Below are positions 53,919-61,668 of a stretch of 64,000 nt of DNA, one piece after another (the first letter of the stretch is position 1; each line of letters opens with the position of its first letter). The notes beneath the pieces are model-generated. The model saw nothing but the letters and a program-made list of their open reading frames with translations. It did no database searches and was not told the DNA's origin. The stretch covers positions 141,969 through 205,968 of the forward strand of contig CALKVA010000010.1 of NCBI GenBank assembly GCA_937996625.1, in the 5' to 3' direction. The position numbers and the translations under genes are program-made. The stretch comes from UBA5951 sp009936885. GTDB taxonomy: Bacteria; Pseudomonadota; Alphaproteobacteria; Puniceispirillales; Puniceispirillaceae.

Positions 53919-55139
53919 ATGTCACCAGATACAGCATATACATCCGATTCTTTGTCAGAAAATTTAATAGCTTCTGTTACGAATCTCAAAGTATACTTTC
54001 AGTCAAAGCAGGGAATGGTGCATTCCGTTGATGGTGTTAGCTTTGACATTGTTGATGGTGAAATGATGGGGCTAGTCGGTGAGACTGGATGTGGTAAAAG
54101 TGTAACTGCTCGCTCATTCATGCAGTTAATTCAAACCCCTCCGGGAGTGCTGGCTGGTGGTAAAATTCTGTTTAAGAGTCAGAAGAATTGTAATAAATGT
54201 AATGGGGCCGGATGTGTTGCGTGTTCAAAGACTGGAAAAAATATTTTAGATCTATTGAGCTTGTCGGAAAGTCAGATTCGTGAATTGAGAGGTGAGCGTA
54301 TTGCGATGATTTTTCAGGATCCAGGAAAGGCACTTAATCCTGGACTTACCATTCGCACACAATTAGCAGAAGTGTTTCAGGAACATCGTGAAAATGATGT
54401 ATTTAAAAAGGCTGGTATTACTAATAATTTAGATGGAATAAATGGGTACTTACTAAAAAAATATATTCGTCAGGAACTTAATTTAATTACAAAATTGATG
54501 TTGAAGTTTCCGCCATTTAGTGGTTTTCGGAAAAAAGTTGATAAGGCAATAGATGGCCTTGTAACCGAAGCTCTATCAGAAACACAAATTCCAAATCCAA
54601 ACAAAATTATGGAACGTTATCCGCACGAGCTATCAGGTGGAATGAAACAACGAGTTATGATTGCACAAGCAATTGCTTGTAATCCAGATTTGCTCATTGC
54701 TGACGAGCCAACAACTGCACTCGATGTGACAGTTCAAGCAAGGGTTTTGGACCTCATTAAAGATTTGCAAAAGCGTCATCAAACATCCGTATTATATATC
54801 AGCCATGATTTGTCTTTGGTGCGCCGAATTTGTGATAGAGTGGCAGTTATGTATGCTGGAAAAATCGTTGAAACTGGTGATGCAGAGACAATTTTCAATA
54901 ATCCAAAGCACCCTTACACTCAAGGCTTAATCAAAGCATTGCCTTCCATGACGCATGAGCGTGGAAAGCTGGAGGCAATTGAAGGTATGGTTCCTGAATT
55001 AATTAACCCAAAATCGGGGTGCCGGTTTGCTAGCAGATGTAAACAGAAAAAATCCAATTGTGAAAATAATGATCCAGAACTAAAGGTTTTATCTAATAAA
55101 GATAAATCGCATAAAGTATCATGCTTTTTGTATGAATAA
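53919..55139 (+). CDS. ABC ATPase (DppD type) with Cys4 insert
   Basis: A 406-aa ATPase, about 70-80 residues longer than usual DppD. Walker A GETGCGKS (54-61), signature LSGGMKQR (238-245), Walker B LLIADEP (258-264) and the C-terminal oligopeptide-binding tail with CRFASRCKQKKSNC. Between strands, residues 91-102 hold C91-N-K-C94 and C99-V-A-C102, a DnaJ-like zinc-ribbon pattern. A second insert, about 157-215, is helical and basic. Both probably add a zinc-binding or regulatory element at the surface. Coupled to DppC by 4 bases. ATPase function looks intact. Confidence 0.92.
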   Translation: MSPDTAYTSDSLSENLIASVTNLKVYFQSKQGMVHSVDGVSFDIVDGEMMGLVGETGCGKSVTARSFMQLIQTPPGVLAGGKILFKSQKNCNKCNGAGCVACSKTGKNILDLLSLSESQIRELRGERIAMIFQDPGKALNPGLTIRTQLAEVFQEHRENDVFKKAGITNNLDGINGYLLKKYIRQELNLITKLMLKFPPFSGFRKKVDKAIDGLVTEALSETQIPNPNKIMERYPHELSGGMKQRVMIAQAIACNPDLLIADEPTTALDVTVQARVLDLIKDLQKRHQTSVLYISHDLSLVRRICDRVAVMYAGKIVETGDAETIFNNPKHPYTQGLIKALPSMTHERGKLEAIEGMVPELINPKSGCRFASRCKQKKSNCENNDPELKVLSNKDKSHKVSCFLYE

Positions 55140-55211
55140 AAAAACGGTCTAAACAAAATGGTTAATGATCCATGTTGATGTTAAGAAGATAAAAATTAAA
55201 GGATAACGACA

Positions 55212-56513
55212 GTGACTTCTGCTGATAAAACTATTTTAAGCGTAAAAAATGTAAAAAAACATTTCCCTATTAAAGAAGGAGTTTTCCAAAAAATTGTTGG
55301 GCATGTTCATGCGGTTGATGGCGTAAGCTTTGATATAAAGGCAGGAGAAACTGTAGGCTTGGTTGGTGAAAGCGGATGTGGCAAGACTACAATAGGGCGC
55401 TGTGTTGCGGGCTTAGAAGCTCTTACAGAAGGTAATATATATTTTGATTTACCTTCAGAAAAAATTGCTATCTTAGAAAACAATGACAGTGAAGAGGGAG
55501 ATAAAGTATCTTCTGAGGAGTTTCAAGAGTTGGAAAACTCCTATGATATAGGGAAAATAGATGGTGATTTATTTAATTATTATAGGCGAAATTGCCAAAT
55601 GGTATTTCAAGATTCTTTTGCATCATTGTCGCCGCGTCAACTGGTAAGTGACATTGTTTCTAGACCACTGAGAGTTCATAAAATTTGCCCAGAAAATGAA
55701 GTTATTCCAAGAACGGTTAATTTGCTTGAGCAGGTAGGTTTGGGTGCTCAGCATCTTTATCGGTTTCCTCATCAATTTTCAGGTGGGCAACGTCAACGTA
55801 TATCTATTGCTAGGGCTCTAGCTCTAGACCCAAAATTAATTGTTCTAGATGAGCCAACAAGTGCTCTTGATGTATCTGTGCAGGCGCAAATACTTAATTT
55901 GCTACATGATTTGCAGAAACAAAGAGGTCTTGCTTACTTGTTTATCACACATAACCTGTCTGTTGTGCGTCATATGGCTGATAAGATAGTGGTAATGTAT
56001 CTTGGGAAGGTTGTTGAAGCTGGCAACACAGAAGATATTTTTAAAAATCCTCAACACCCCTACACGAAGGCATTGCTAGCAGCCAGCCCCGATCTGGAGA
56101 CGAATGTAACTTCTGGAACCGCGGCACTCGATGGCACAATACCAGACCCTGCGCGTCCACCACAAGGGTGTAGTTTCAGGACAAGATGTCCTGTAGCGCA
56201 ACCAGAATGTGGTTGGGAAGTGGATGATATTATAAGACGTCTTGAACATAGAGATAGTATATTTAATAATCTTAAAGAGGTTGAGCAGCCAAACCCCTAT
56301 AACGCAGAATTTACGTTCGAGACAACAGACGCAGCCATTGAACTTAAGTCTTCTTTACAGTCAGATGATATCCCTGCTGCTATGAGTGAAGTTATGGGTC
56401 CGGTAAAAGTTAATGCTGAAAAAGTAAAAGTAAGCTTTAACCCAGCTCAGACAGTTCCATTGGTAAAATGTGGAAATGGTTCTATCGCTAGATGCGTTTT
56501 GATTAATAAATAG
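55212..56513 (+). CDS. ABC ATPase (DppF type) with inserts and long tail
   Basis: A 433-aa ATPase starting with GTG, AAGGA about eight bases upstream. Walker A GESGCGKT (52-59), signature FSGGQRQR (189-196), Walker B LIVLDEP, and tail CSFRTRCPVAQPEC. Residues about 80-124 are an acidic insert (NDSEEGDKVSSEEFQELENS) and the last 100 residues (from about 335) extend beyond the usual end and contain hydrophilic sequence plus a final Cys-rich stretch. The helical-domain Q-loop reads FQDSFASLSPR where DPYxSLNPR is usual. It is 72 bases after the DppD gene; the operon ends here. Confidence 0.9.
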   Translation: MTSADKTILSVKNVKKHFPIKEGVFQKIVGHVHAVDGVSFDIKAGETVGLVGESGCGKTTIGRCVAGLEALTEGNIYFDLPSEKIAILENNDSEEGDKVSSEEFQELENSYDIGKIDGDLFNYYRRNCQMVFQDSFASLSPRQLVSDIVSRPLRVHKICPENEVIPRTVNLLEQVGLGAQHLYRFPHQFSGGQRQRISIARALALDPKLIVLDEPTSALDVSVQAQILNLLHDLQKQRGLAYLFITHNLSVVRHMADKIVVMYLGKVVEAGNTEDIFKNPQHPYTKALLAASPDLETNVTSGTAALDGTIPDPARPPQGCSFRTRCPVAQPECGWEVDDIIRRLEHRDSIFNNLKEVEQPNPYNAEFTFETTDAAIELKSSLQSDDIPAAMSEVMGPVKVNAEKVKVSFNPAQTVPLVKCGNGSIARCVLINK

Positions 56514-56549
56514 TGTCCTAAATTAGGCTGTACGTTATTAATAAAAGAA

Positions 56550-57569
56550 TCATGCTATAAAGATATCAACCTCGTTCCCATTTTGTATTTCAGTGGTCTT
56601 TTCCAATTTTTCTTGATGCATCAGGTGCGTTAGGTGAGCTCTTGATTCTCCTGATGCAAAAAATAATTCGTGGCTCTCAAAACGCCGATTAAATAATATG
56701 TCTATCCCATCACTTGTGCTGATAGGCCTTAATTTTGCCTCCGATAACAAAAGCTCCAATCGCTGATTATGATGGTTTATTAATGCCTGTGCTCTATCAT
56801 TTCCATTTTTGAATGGCCAGTCATGACCAGGGTATATTTTTATCGCTGGCGATAGGTTAGACATCTCTTTAAGATAGATTAGATAATCTCCCAGCACATC
56901 TTTGTCCGTATTTCGCATATCTGCTGAGATGTTAGGAGATATACGAGGAAGCAGAAAATCGGTTGGTAAAAAAAGTGATTCTGCCGCATTCATAAATGAA
57001 ATTTGACCAGAGCTATGACCACTATCTAGCCTGCATTGCCATTGGCTATTACATCCATTTATTTCATTGGTTTCTGAAAACTCCTTGAAATCTGGTAATT
57101 CTGGTACAAACCGTCGATATCTATCAGAATCATTCCGGCCTAGAACAATTTCAGCCTCTGGAAGTCCATATCTTGTATAATGTGATGCTAGAAGTTCAGA
57201 AAAATCACGAGCTGATAAATTAAAAAGAAACTGCCCGTGCTCTTTTTCTGCGGCTGAGGTATAGCAATTCGCTCCTGTCATTTGGGCTAGCTCACTCGCA
57301 AAACCAATATGATCCACATGATGATGCGTAATAATAATCTTATCTATGGGTTTCTCAGACAGAAAACCACCTAAAAGCGTTCTCCAATAGTCCCTTGTTT
57401 GGTCCCCATAAATACCAGCATCAATGATAACCCATCCATTGTTAGTGTCTATTATATAAAGATTAATATGGTTTAATCTAAAGGGGAGAGGAAGTCTTCC
57501 CCAATATAAATCTGGGCTCAGTTGAACAAGTCGGTGGGTCTTTGGCAAGTCAATGTTTAGTGGTATCAT
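56550..57569 (-). CDS. Metallo-beta-lactamase-fold hydrolase
   Basis: A 339-aa MBL-fold protein. The metal motif H82-x-H84-x-D86-H87 (THHHVDHIG) is intact, with GHSSGQISF, IYPGHDWPF and a C-terminal helical extension of about 80 residues. The layout matches MBL-fold thioesterase/lactonase-like proteins with a DUF-type C-terminus, cytosolic. A role in acyl-CoA or lactone hydrolysis fits the adjacent acyl-CoA genes, which are on the opposite strand. Substrate unknown. Confidence 0.85.
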   Translation of the reverse strand: MIPLNIDLPKTHRLVQLSPDLYWGRLPLPFRLNHINLYIIDTNNGWVIIDAGIYGDQTRDYWRTLLGGFLSEKPIDKIIITHHHVDHIGFASELAQMTGANCYTSAAEKEHGQFLFNLSARDFSELLASHYTRYGLPEAEIVLGRNDSDRYRRFVPELPDFKEFSETNEINGCNSQWQCRLDSGHSSGQISFMNAAESLFLPTDFLLPRISPNISADMRNTDKDVLGDYLIYLKEMSNLSPAIKIYPGHDWPFKNGNDRAQALINHHNQRLELLLSEAKLRPISTSDGIDILFNRRFESHELFFASGESRAHLTHLMHQEKLEKTTEIQNGNEVDIFIA

Positions 57570-57711
57570 GGAGAGTGAAATCTTTGCTGCAAAAAAAATA
57601 AATTGATAGAAATTTTATAAACCGAAATGCTACGGTTGATTCTTAACTGCGTCAATCACTGCTTTCATGCTATAATCAGGATAGTTCAGAATAAAAGGGG
57701 CAGACACTATC

Positions 57712-59493
57712 ATGTATACACCACCAATTCAGGATCAAAAATTTATTATTGAGCATTTAATTGGCATCGACTCAATAGTAGCGTCCCAGAATGGTGATGC
57801 CCAAAGCCAAGACAGAATTGACACAGAATTAGTCTGGTCGATTCTGGATGAAGCTGGAAAATTTGCGAGTACTGTTCTTGCTCCTTTGAATCATTCTGGT
57901 GACAAGCAAAATTCTAAGATCACACAAGATGGAGATGTTATTACGCCAGATGGCTTTAAAGAGGCTTATCATGCTATGTGTGATGCTGGTTGGACTACAT
58001 TAGAGGCTGAAAGCGAATGGGGCGGTCAGGAAATGCCCATGAGCATTAGCGCTGCTGTCTGTGAAATGTGGCATTCAGCAAATATGAGCTTTGCACTATG
58101 TCATTTGTTGAGTCAGGGACAGATATATGCGCTTCAGAAATCTGCATCAGACGAACAAAAAAGAAAGTACCTGCCTAATCTTGTTTCTGGAAAATGGACT
58201 GGAACAATGAATTTAACGGAACCACAGGCAGGCACTGATTTGTCTAAAATCAGAACTAAAGCGGTGCCTGAGGGAAGACATTACCTAATTTCGGGTCAAA
58301 AAATTTATATCACTTACGGTGAGCATGATATGGCAGAAAACATCATTCACTTAGTGCTGGCTAGAACTCCTGCAGCACCAGAAGGTATTAAGGGTATATC
58401 CTTGTTTATCGTTCCAAAAATCCTTGTGAATGAAGACGGAACTCTTGATAAGCAGAATGATGTGAAATGTATTTCGATAGAGAAAAAACTTGGTATTAAA
58501 GGCTCCCCAACGGCTGTTATTCAATATGGCGATAATAATGGTGCGGTCGGCTATTTAGTCGGGGAAGAGAATAAGGGGCTTGAGATTATGTTCGGGATGA
58601 TGAACCATGCTCGTTTCAATGTTGGCCTGCAAGGCCTTGCCATTGCTGAGAGAGCCTATCAGCATGCTGTAACCTATGCCCAGACGAGAGTTCAAGGCAC
58701 GCCGCTGGCAACACAGACGGGTACGGCCATTAACCAGCACCCAGATGTTTTAAGATTATTATCAGTGATGAGGTCTGAAATAGATGCGATGAGGGCCCTC
58801 ATTTTTACAGGCGCTAATGCTATGGATAGAGCAGATAATTCTGTAAGTGACAAGAGGGAGATAGAACAAAAAAGAGCATCTGTTTTGATACCGGTGATAA
58901 AGGGTTGGATTACAGAATTGTCTGTTTCACATTGCTCAGACGGTGTGCAAATACATGGCGGTATGGGGTTCATAGAGGAAACAGGAGCCGCTCAATATTT
59001 CCGTGATTCACGAATATTGCCAATCTATGAGGGTACAACCGCCATACAGGCAAATGATCTTATGTTTCGAAAAACTATCAGAGATGAAGGTCAGACAATA
59101 CGTAACCTTCTAGATGAGATTGAAACAGAAATTGCGGATATAGATGGTGTCTATTCTATTCCCTTGTCAAAAGCTGTTTTGGAAGTTCGTGATACTTTAG
59201 AGAGTTTGTTATCACGCTCTAACGACCCAAGATTTCTTGCAGCAAATGGGGTAAGCTGGTTGATGCAACTTGGCTATCTATGCGGCGGGTGGATGGCTGT
59301 AAAATCAGCAGATAAGGCCATTAAAAACAAACAAGCGCTTGCGGATGATTTTGTTCAGGCAAAAAAAATATGTGCTGAGATTTATCTACAACATAGTCTT
59401 CCTTGCGTTTCCACCTATTCAATTATAATAAACCACAGTGATAATGCGATATTAAATATGGACGTTAGCTGGCTAAATAGGCAAATCGCATAG
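57712..59493 (+). CDS. Acyl-CoA dehydrogenase, DmdC-like
   Basis: A 593-aa acyl-CoA dehydrogenase, longer than the 380-aa type and in the size range of DmdC (3-methylmercaptopropionyl-CoA dehydrogenase) and related long-chain enzymes. The catalytic base is E440 in LPIYEGTTAIQANDL; TMNLTEPQAGTDLSKIRTKA and SVSHCSDGVQIHGGMGF carry FAD contacts. The C-terminal 110-residue extension is typical of DmdC. It is FAD-dependent and cytosolic. The nearby MetY and hydratase-dehydrogenase genes support a methylthio-acyl-CoA or short-chain pathway. No DmdA or DmdB is in the window, so the exact substrate is open. Confidence 0.85.
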   Translation: MYTPPIQDQKFIIEHLIGIDSIVASQNGDAQSQDRIDTELVWSILDEAGKFASTVLAPLNHSGDKQNSKITQDGDVITPDGFKEAYHAMCDAGWTTLEAESEWGGQEMPMSISAAVCEMWHSANMSFALCHLLSQGQIYALQKSASDEQKRKYLPNLVSGKWTGTMNLTEPQAGTDLSKIRTKAVPEGRHYLISGQKIYITYGEHDMAENIIHLVLARTPAAPEGIKGISLFIVPKILVNEDGTLDKQNDVKCISIEKKLGIKGSPTAVIQYGDNNGAVGYLVGEENKGLEIMFGMMNHARFNVGLQGLAIAERAYQHAVTYAQTRVQGTPLATQTGTAINQHPDVLRLLSVMRSEIDAMRALIFTGANAMDRADNSVSDKREIEQKRASVLIPVIKGWITELSVSHCSDGVQIHGGMGFIEETGAAQYFRDSRILPIYEGTTAIQANDLMFRKTIRDEGQTIRNLLDEIETEIADIDGVYSIPLSKAVLEVRDTLESLLSRSNDPRFLAANGVSWLMQLGYLCGGWMAVKSADKAIKNKQALADDFVQAKKICAEIYLQHSLPCVSTYSIIINHSDNAILNMDVSWLNRQIA

Positions 59494-59539
59494 TATAAAA
59501 CCAGAACTTTGTTTTCTTAAATAATCGAGGGGCAATGCA

Positions 59540-60829
59540 TTGAGCCATAAATATAAATTTGACACGCTTAGCCTACATGCGGGGCAAACACCAGATCCAG
59601 AATTTGGCTCAAGAGCGGTTCCCATTCATCAAACAACCTCCTATGTATTTCGTGATACACGCCATGCAGCTGCTTTATATAATATGGAAGTTGGAGGACA
59701 TTTATATTCACGTATATCAAACCCAACCGTCGCTGTTCTGGAACAACGTGTTGCCGCACTAGATGATGCTGCGGCTGCTACTGCAACTAGTTCAGGTATG
59801 GCAGCGTTGTTCTCTGCGCTTTTAACTATCTGCTCTGCAGGAGATCACATTGTTGCCTCATCTCAATTATATGGCGCTAATGTAAATCTGCTGAAATATA
59901 CACTTCCCCGTTTTGGGGTTCATACAACTTTTGTAGACCCTACCAATCATGAGGCGATAAAATCAGCCATTAAGGAAAACACGAAGATATTTTTCTCAGA
60001 AATAATTGGAAACCCGGGACTTGTAATACTAGATGTGGATGCGGTTGCAAAAATTTGTCAGGAACATTCAATCTTGTTCATAGTGGATGGCACATTTAAC
60101 ACTCCTTATTTGATGGCGCCAATTAAGAATGGTGTGAATATTATCATCCATTCTCTCACTAAATGGATGGGCGGACATGGCGTTGCGATAGGTGGGGTTG
60201 TGGTAGATGGCGGCAATTTCGACTGGGGTAGCACCGATAAATTTCCCACGATTTCTGAGCCACATTACGCAATGGACGGTATCAATTTTTACGAGGAATT
60301 TGGACCGGTTGCCTTTACGGCTAAATTTCGTGCCGAAGCAATGTATAATTTTGGGCCGTGTCTTGCCCCTATGAACGCGTTTCATATTCTGCAAGGGCTG
60401 GAAACATTACCCCTTAGAATGCAGCGTCACATTGAAAATACACAAGAGCTGTTAAAATTTCTTACATCACACGAACAAATCTCTTGGGTTCGTCATCCCT
60501 CACTGCCAGAGCATCCGCAACATGAACTTGCAGCAGAAATGCTTCCAAGGGGCGCCGGCTCTATCATTACCTTTGGAATAAAGGGGGGACGTGATGCGGG
60601 AAAGAAATTTATAGAAACTGTCACTTTATCATCTCACCTTGCTAATGTTGGGGATGCAAAGACACTTGTTATTCACCCTGCCAGCACAACACATTCACAT
60701 ATAGATTCACAAAGCATGTTATCAGCAGGTCTTACCGATGATATGATAAGATTATCTGTTGGCTTAGAAGATATTTCCGATATTATTTCTGATTTTGAAC
60801 AAGGGTTAAAAGCAGCTAGCAAGCTTTAG
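59540..60829 (+). CDS. metY: O-acetylhomoserine/O-succinylhomoserine sulfhydrylase (MetY/MetZ type)
   Basis: A 429-aa PLP enzyme. The lysine that binds PLP is K208 (HSLTKWMGGHG). It starts with TTG behind GAGGGG; no in-frame ATG is near. MetY-type features include the FDTLSLHAGQTPDPEFGSRAVPIHQTTSYVF beginning and the long form (about 430 aa). It joins O-acetylhomoserine with sulfide or methanethiol to give homocysteine or methionine. Next to a DmdC-like gene, methanethiol released from methylthio compounds would be a fitting substrate. It lies 46 bases after the dehydrogenase stop. Confidence 0.9.
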   Translation: MSHKYKFDTLSLHAGQTPDPEFGSRAVPIHQTTSYVFRDTRHAAALYNMEVGGHLYSRISNPTVAVLEQRVAALDDAAAATATSSGMAALFSALLTICSAGDHIVASSQLYGANVNLLKYTLPRFGVHTTFVDPTNHEAIKSAIKENTKIFFSEIIGNPGLVILDVDAVAKICQEHSILFIVDGTFNTPYLMAPIKNGVNIIIHSLTKWMGGHGVAIGGVVVDGGNFDWGSTDKFPTISEPHYAMDGINFYEEFGPVAFTAKFRAEAMYNFGPCLAPMNAFHILQGLETLPLRMQRHIENTQELLKFLTSHEQISWVRHPSLPEHPQHELAAEMLPRGAGSIITFGIKGGRDAGKKFIETVTLSSHLANVGDAKTLVIHPASTTHSHIDSQSMLSAGLTDDMIRLSVGLEDISDIISDFEQGLKAASKL

Positions 60830-60855
60830 GTAAACTGGTGTTTTAGGATGGCTTT

Positions 60856-61644
60856 ATGAAATTAACATTGAATGGGCATTCAACCTATATCTCTACTGGT
60901 GGCAAAAAACCATCAATAGAAAATCAGGCTATCATTTTCTTGCCTGGAAGCGGTCAAAGCCATCTTACATTTGTTTTGCAAACACGGTTTTTTGCATTTG
61001 AAGGTTATGATGTCTATGCGCCTGATTTTCCAGGTCATGGATTATCAAAAGGAAATCCTCTTGAAACCATTGAGGAAATGGCAGATTGGGTTGCTGGATT
61101 AATGGCTCAGTGTGTTCTTAAATCTGCTATTATAGTAGGTCATTCACAAGGATGTCTTGTTGCCATGTCATTGGCACATAAATATCCCGATTTAGCTGAA
61201 AAACTGATATTGATTGCAGGCGCATTACAAATAAAAGTGAATGATTATCTGCTTGATAAATCAAATAATTCATTGCCGCTTGCAGTTAAAATGATGACAG
61301 AATGGGGTCATGGCAGGCATGGTCATTTTTTTGCAGCATCCCAGCCCGGTCATTCACTCCTAGGTATTGGACGTGAATTAATGATGGCAAATGCACAAGA
61401 TGCTTTACCTGCTGATCTGCTTGCCTGTAATCAGTTTGATGCTACTAATATCGCCGCAGAAATTGAGGTGCCAGTCTTATGTATTATTGCACAAGATGAT
61501 AAGATGACGCCTGTTAAATTGGGTATGAAAATGTCAGATGCATTTAAAAATTCAACGTGTGTTGAAATCGCACAATCTGGTCATATGCTTCCGATTGAAA
61601 AACCAGATGACGTTAATAGCTCAATTCAAAAATTCTTAAATTAA
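60856..61644 (+). CDS. Alpha/beta hydrolase
   Basis: A 262-aa alpha/beta hydrolase with the nucleophile S97 in VGHSQGC, the acid D214 or D215 (AQDDKMTP) and H243 (SGHMLP). Oxyanion-hole region LPGSGQSHLTF. No lid domain is clear. Cytosolic; it could be a thioesterase or a lactonase. It sits between MetY (26 bases) and the dehydrogenase-hydratase fusion (24 bases), so probably in the same transcript. Substrate unknown. Confidence 0.85.
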   Translation: MKLTLNGHSTYISTGGKKPSIENQAIIFLPGSGQSHLTFVLQTRFFAFEGYDVYAPDFPGHGLSKGNPLETIEEMADWVAGLMAQCVLKSAIIVGHSQGCLVAMSLAHKYPDLAEKLILIAGALQIKVNDYLLDKSNNSLPLAVKMMTEWGHGRHGHFFAASQPGHSLLGIGRELMMANAQDALPADLLACNQFDATNIAAEIEVPVLCIIAQDDKMTPVKLGMKMSDAFKNSTCVEIAQSGHMLPIEKPDDVNSSIQKFLN

Positions 61645-61668
61645 TAGCTTATAATTAGAGGCATAATA

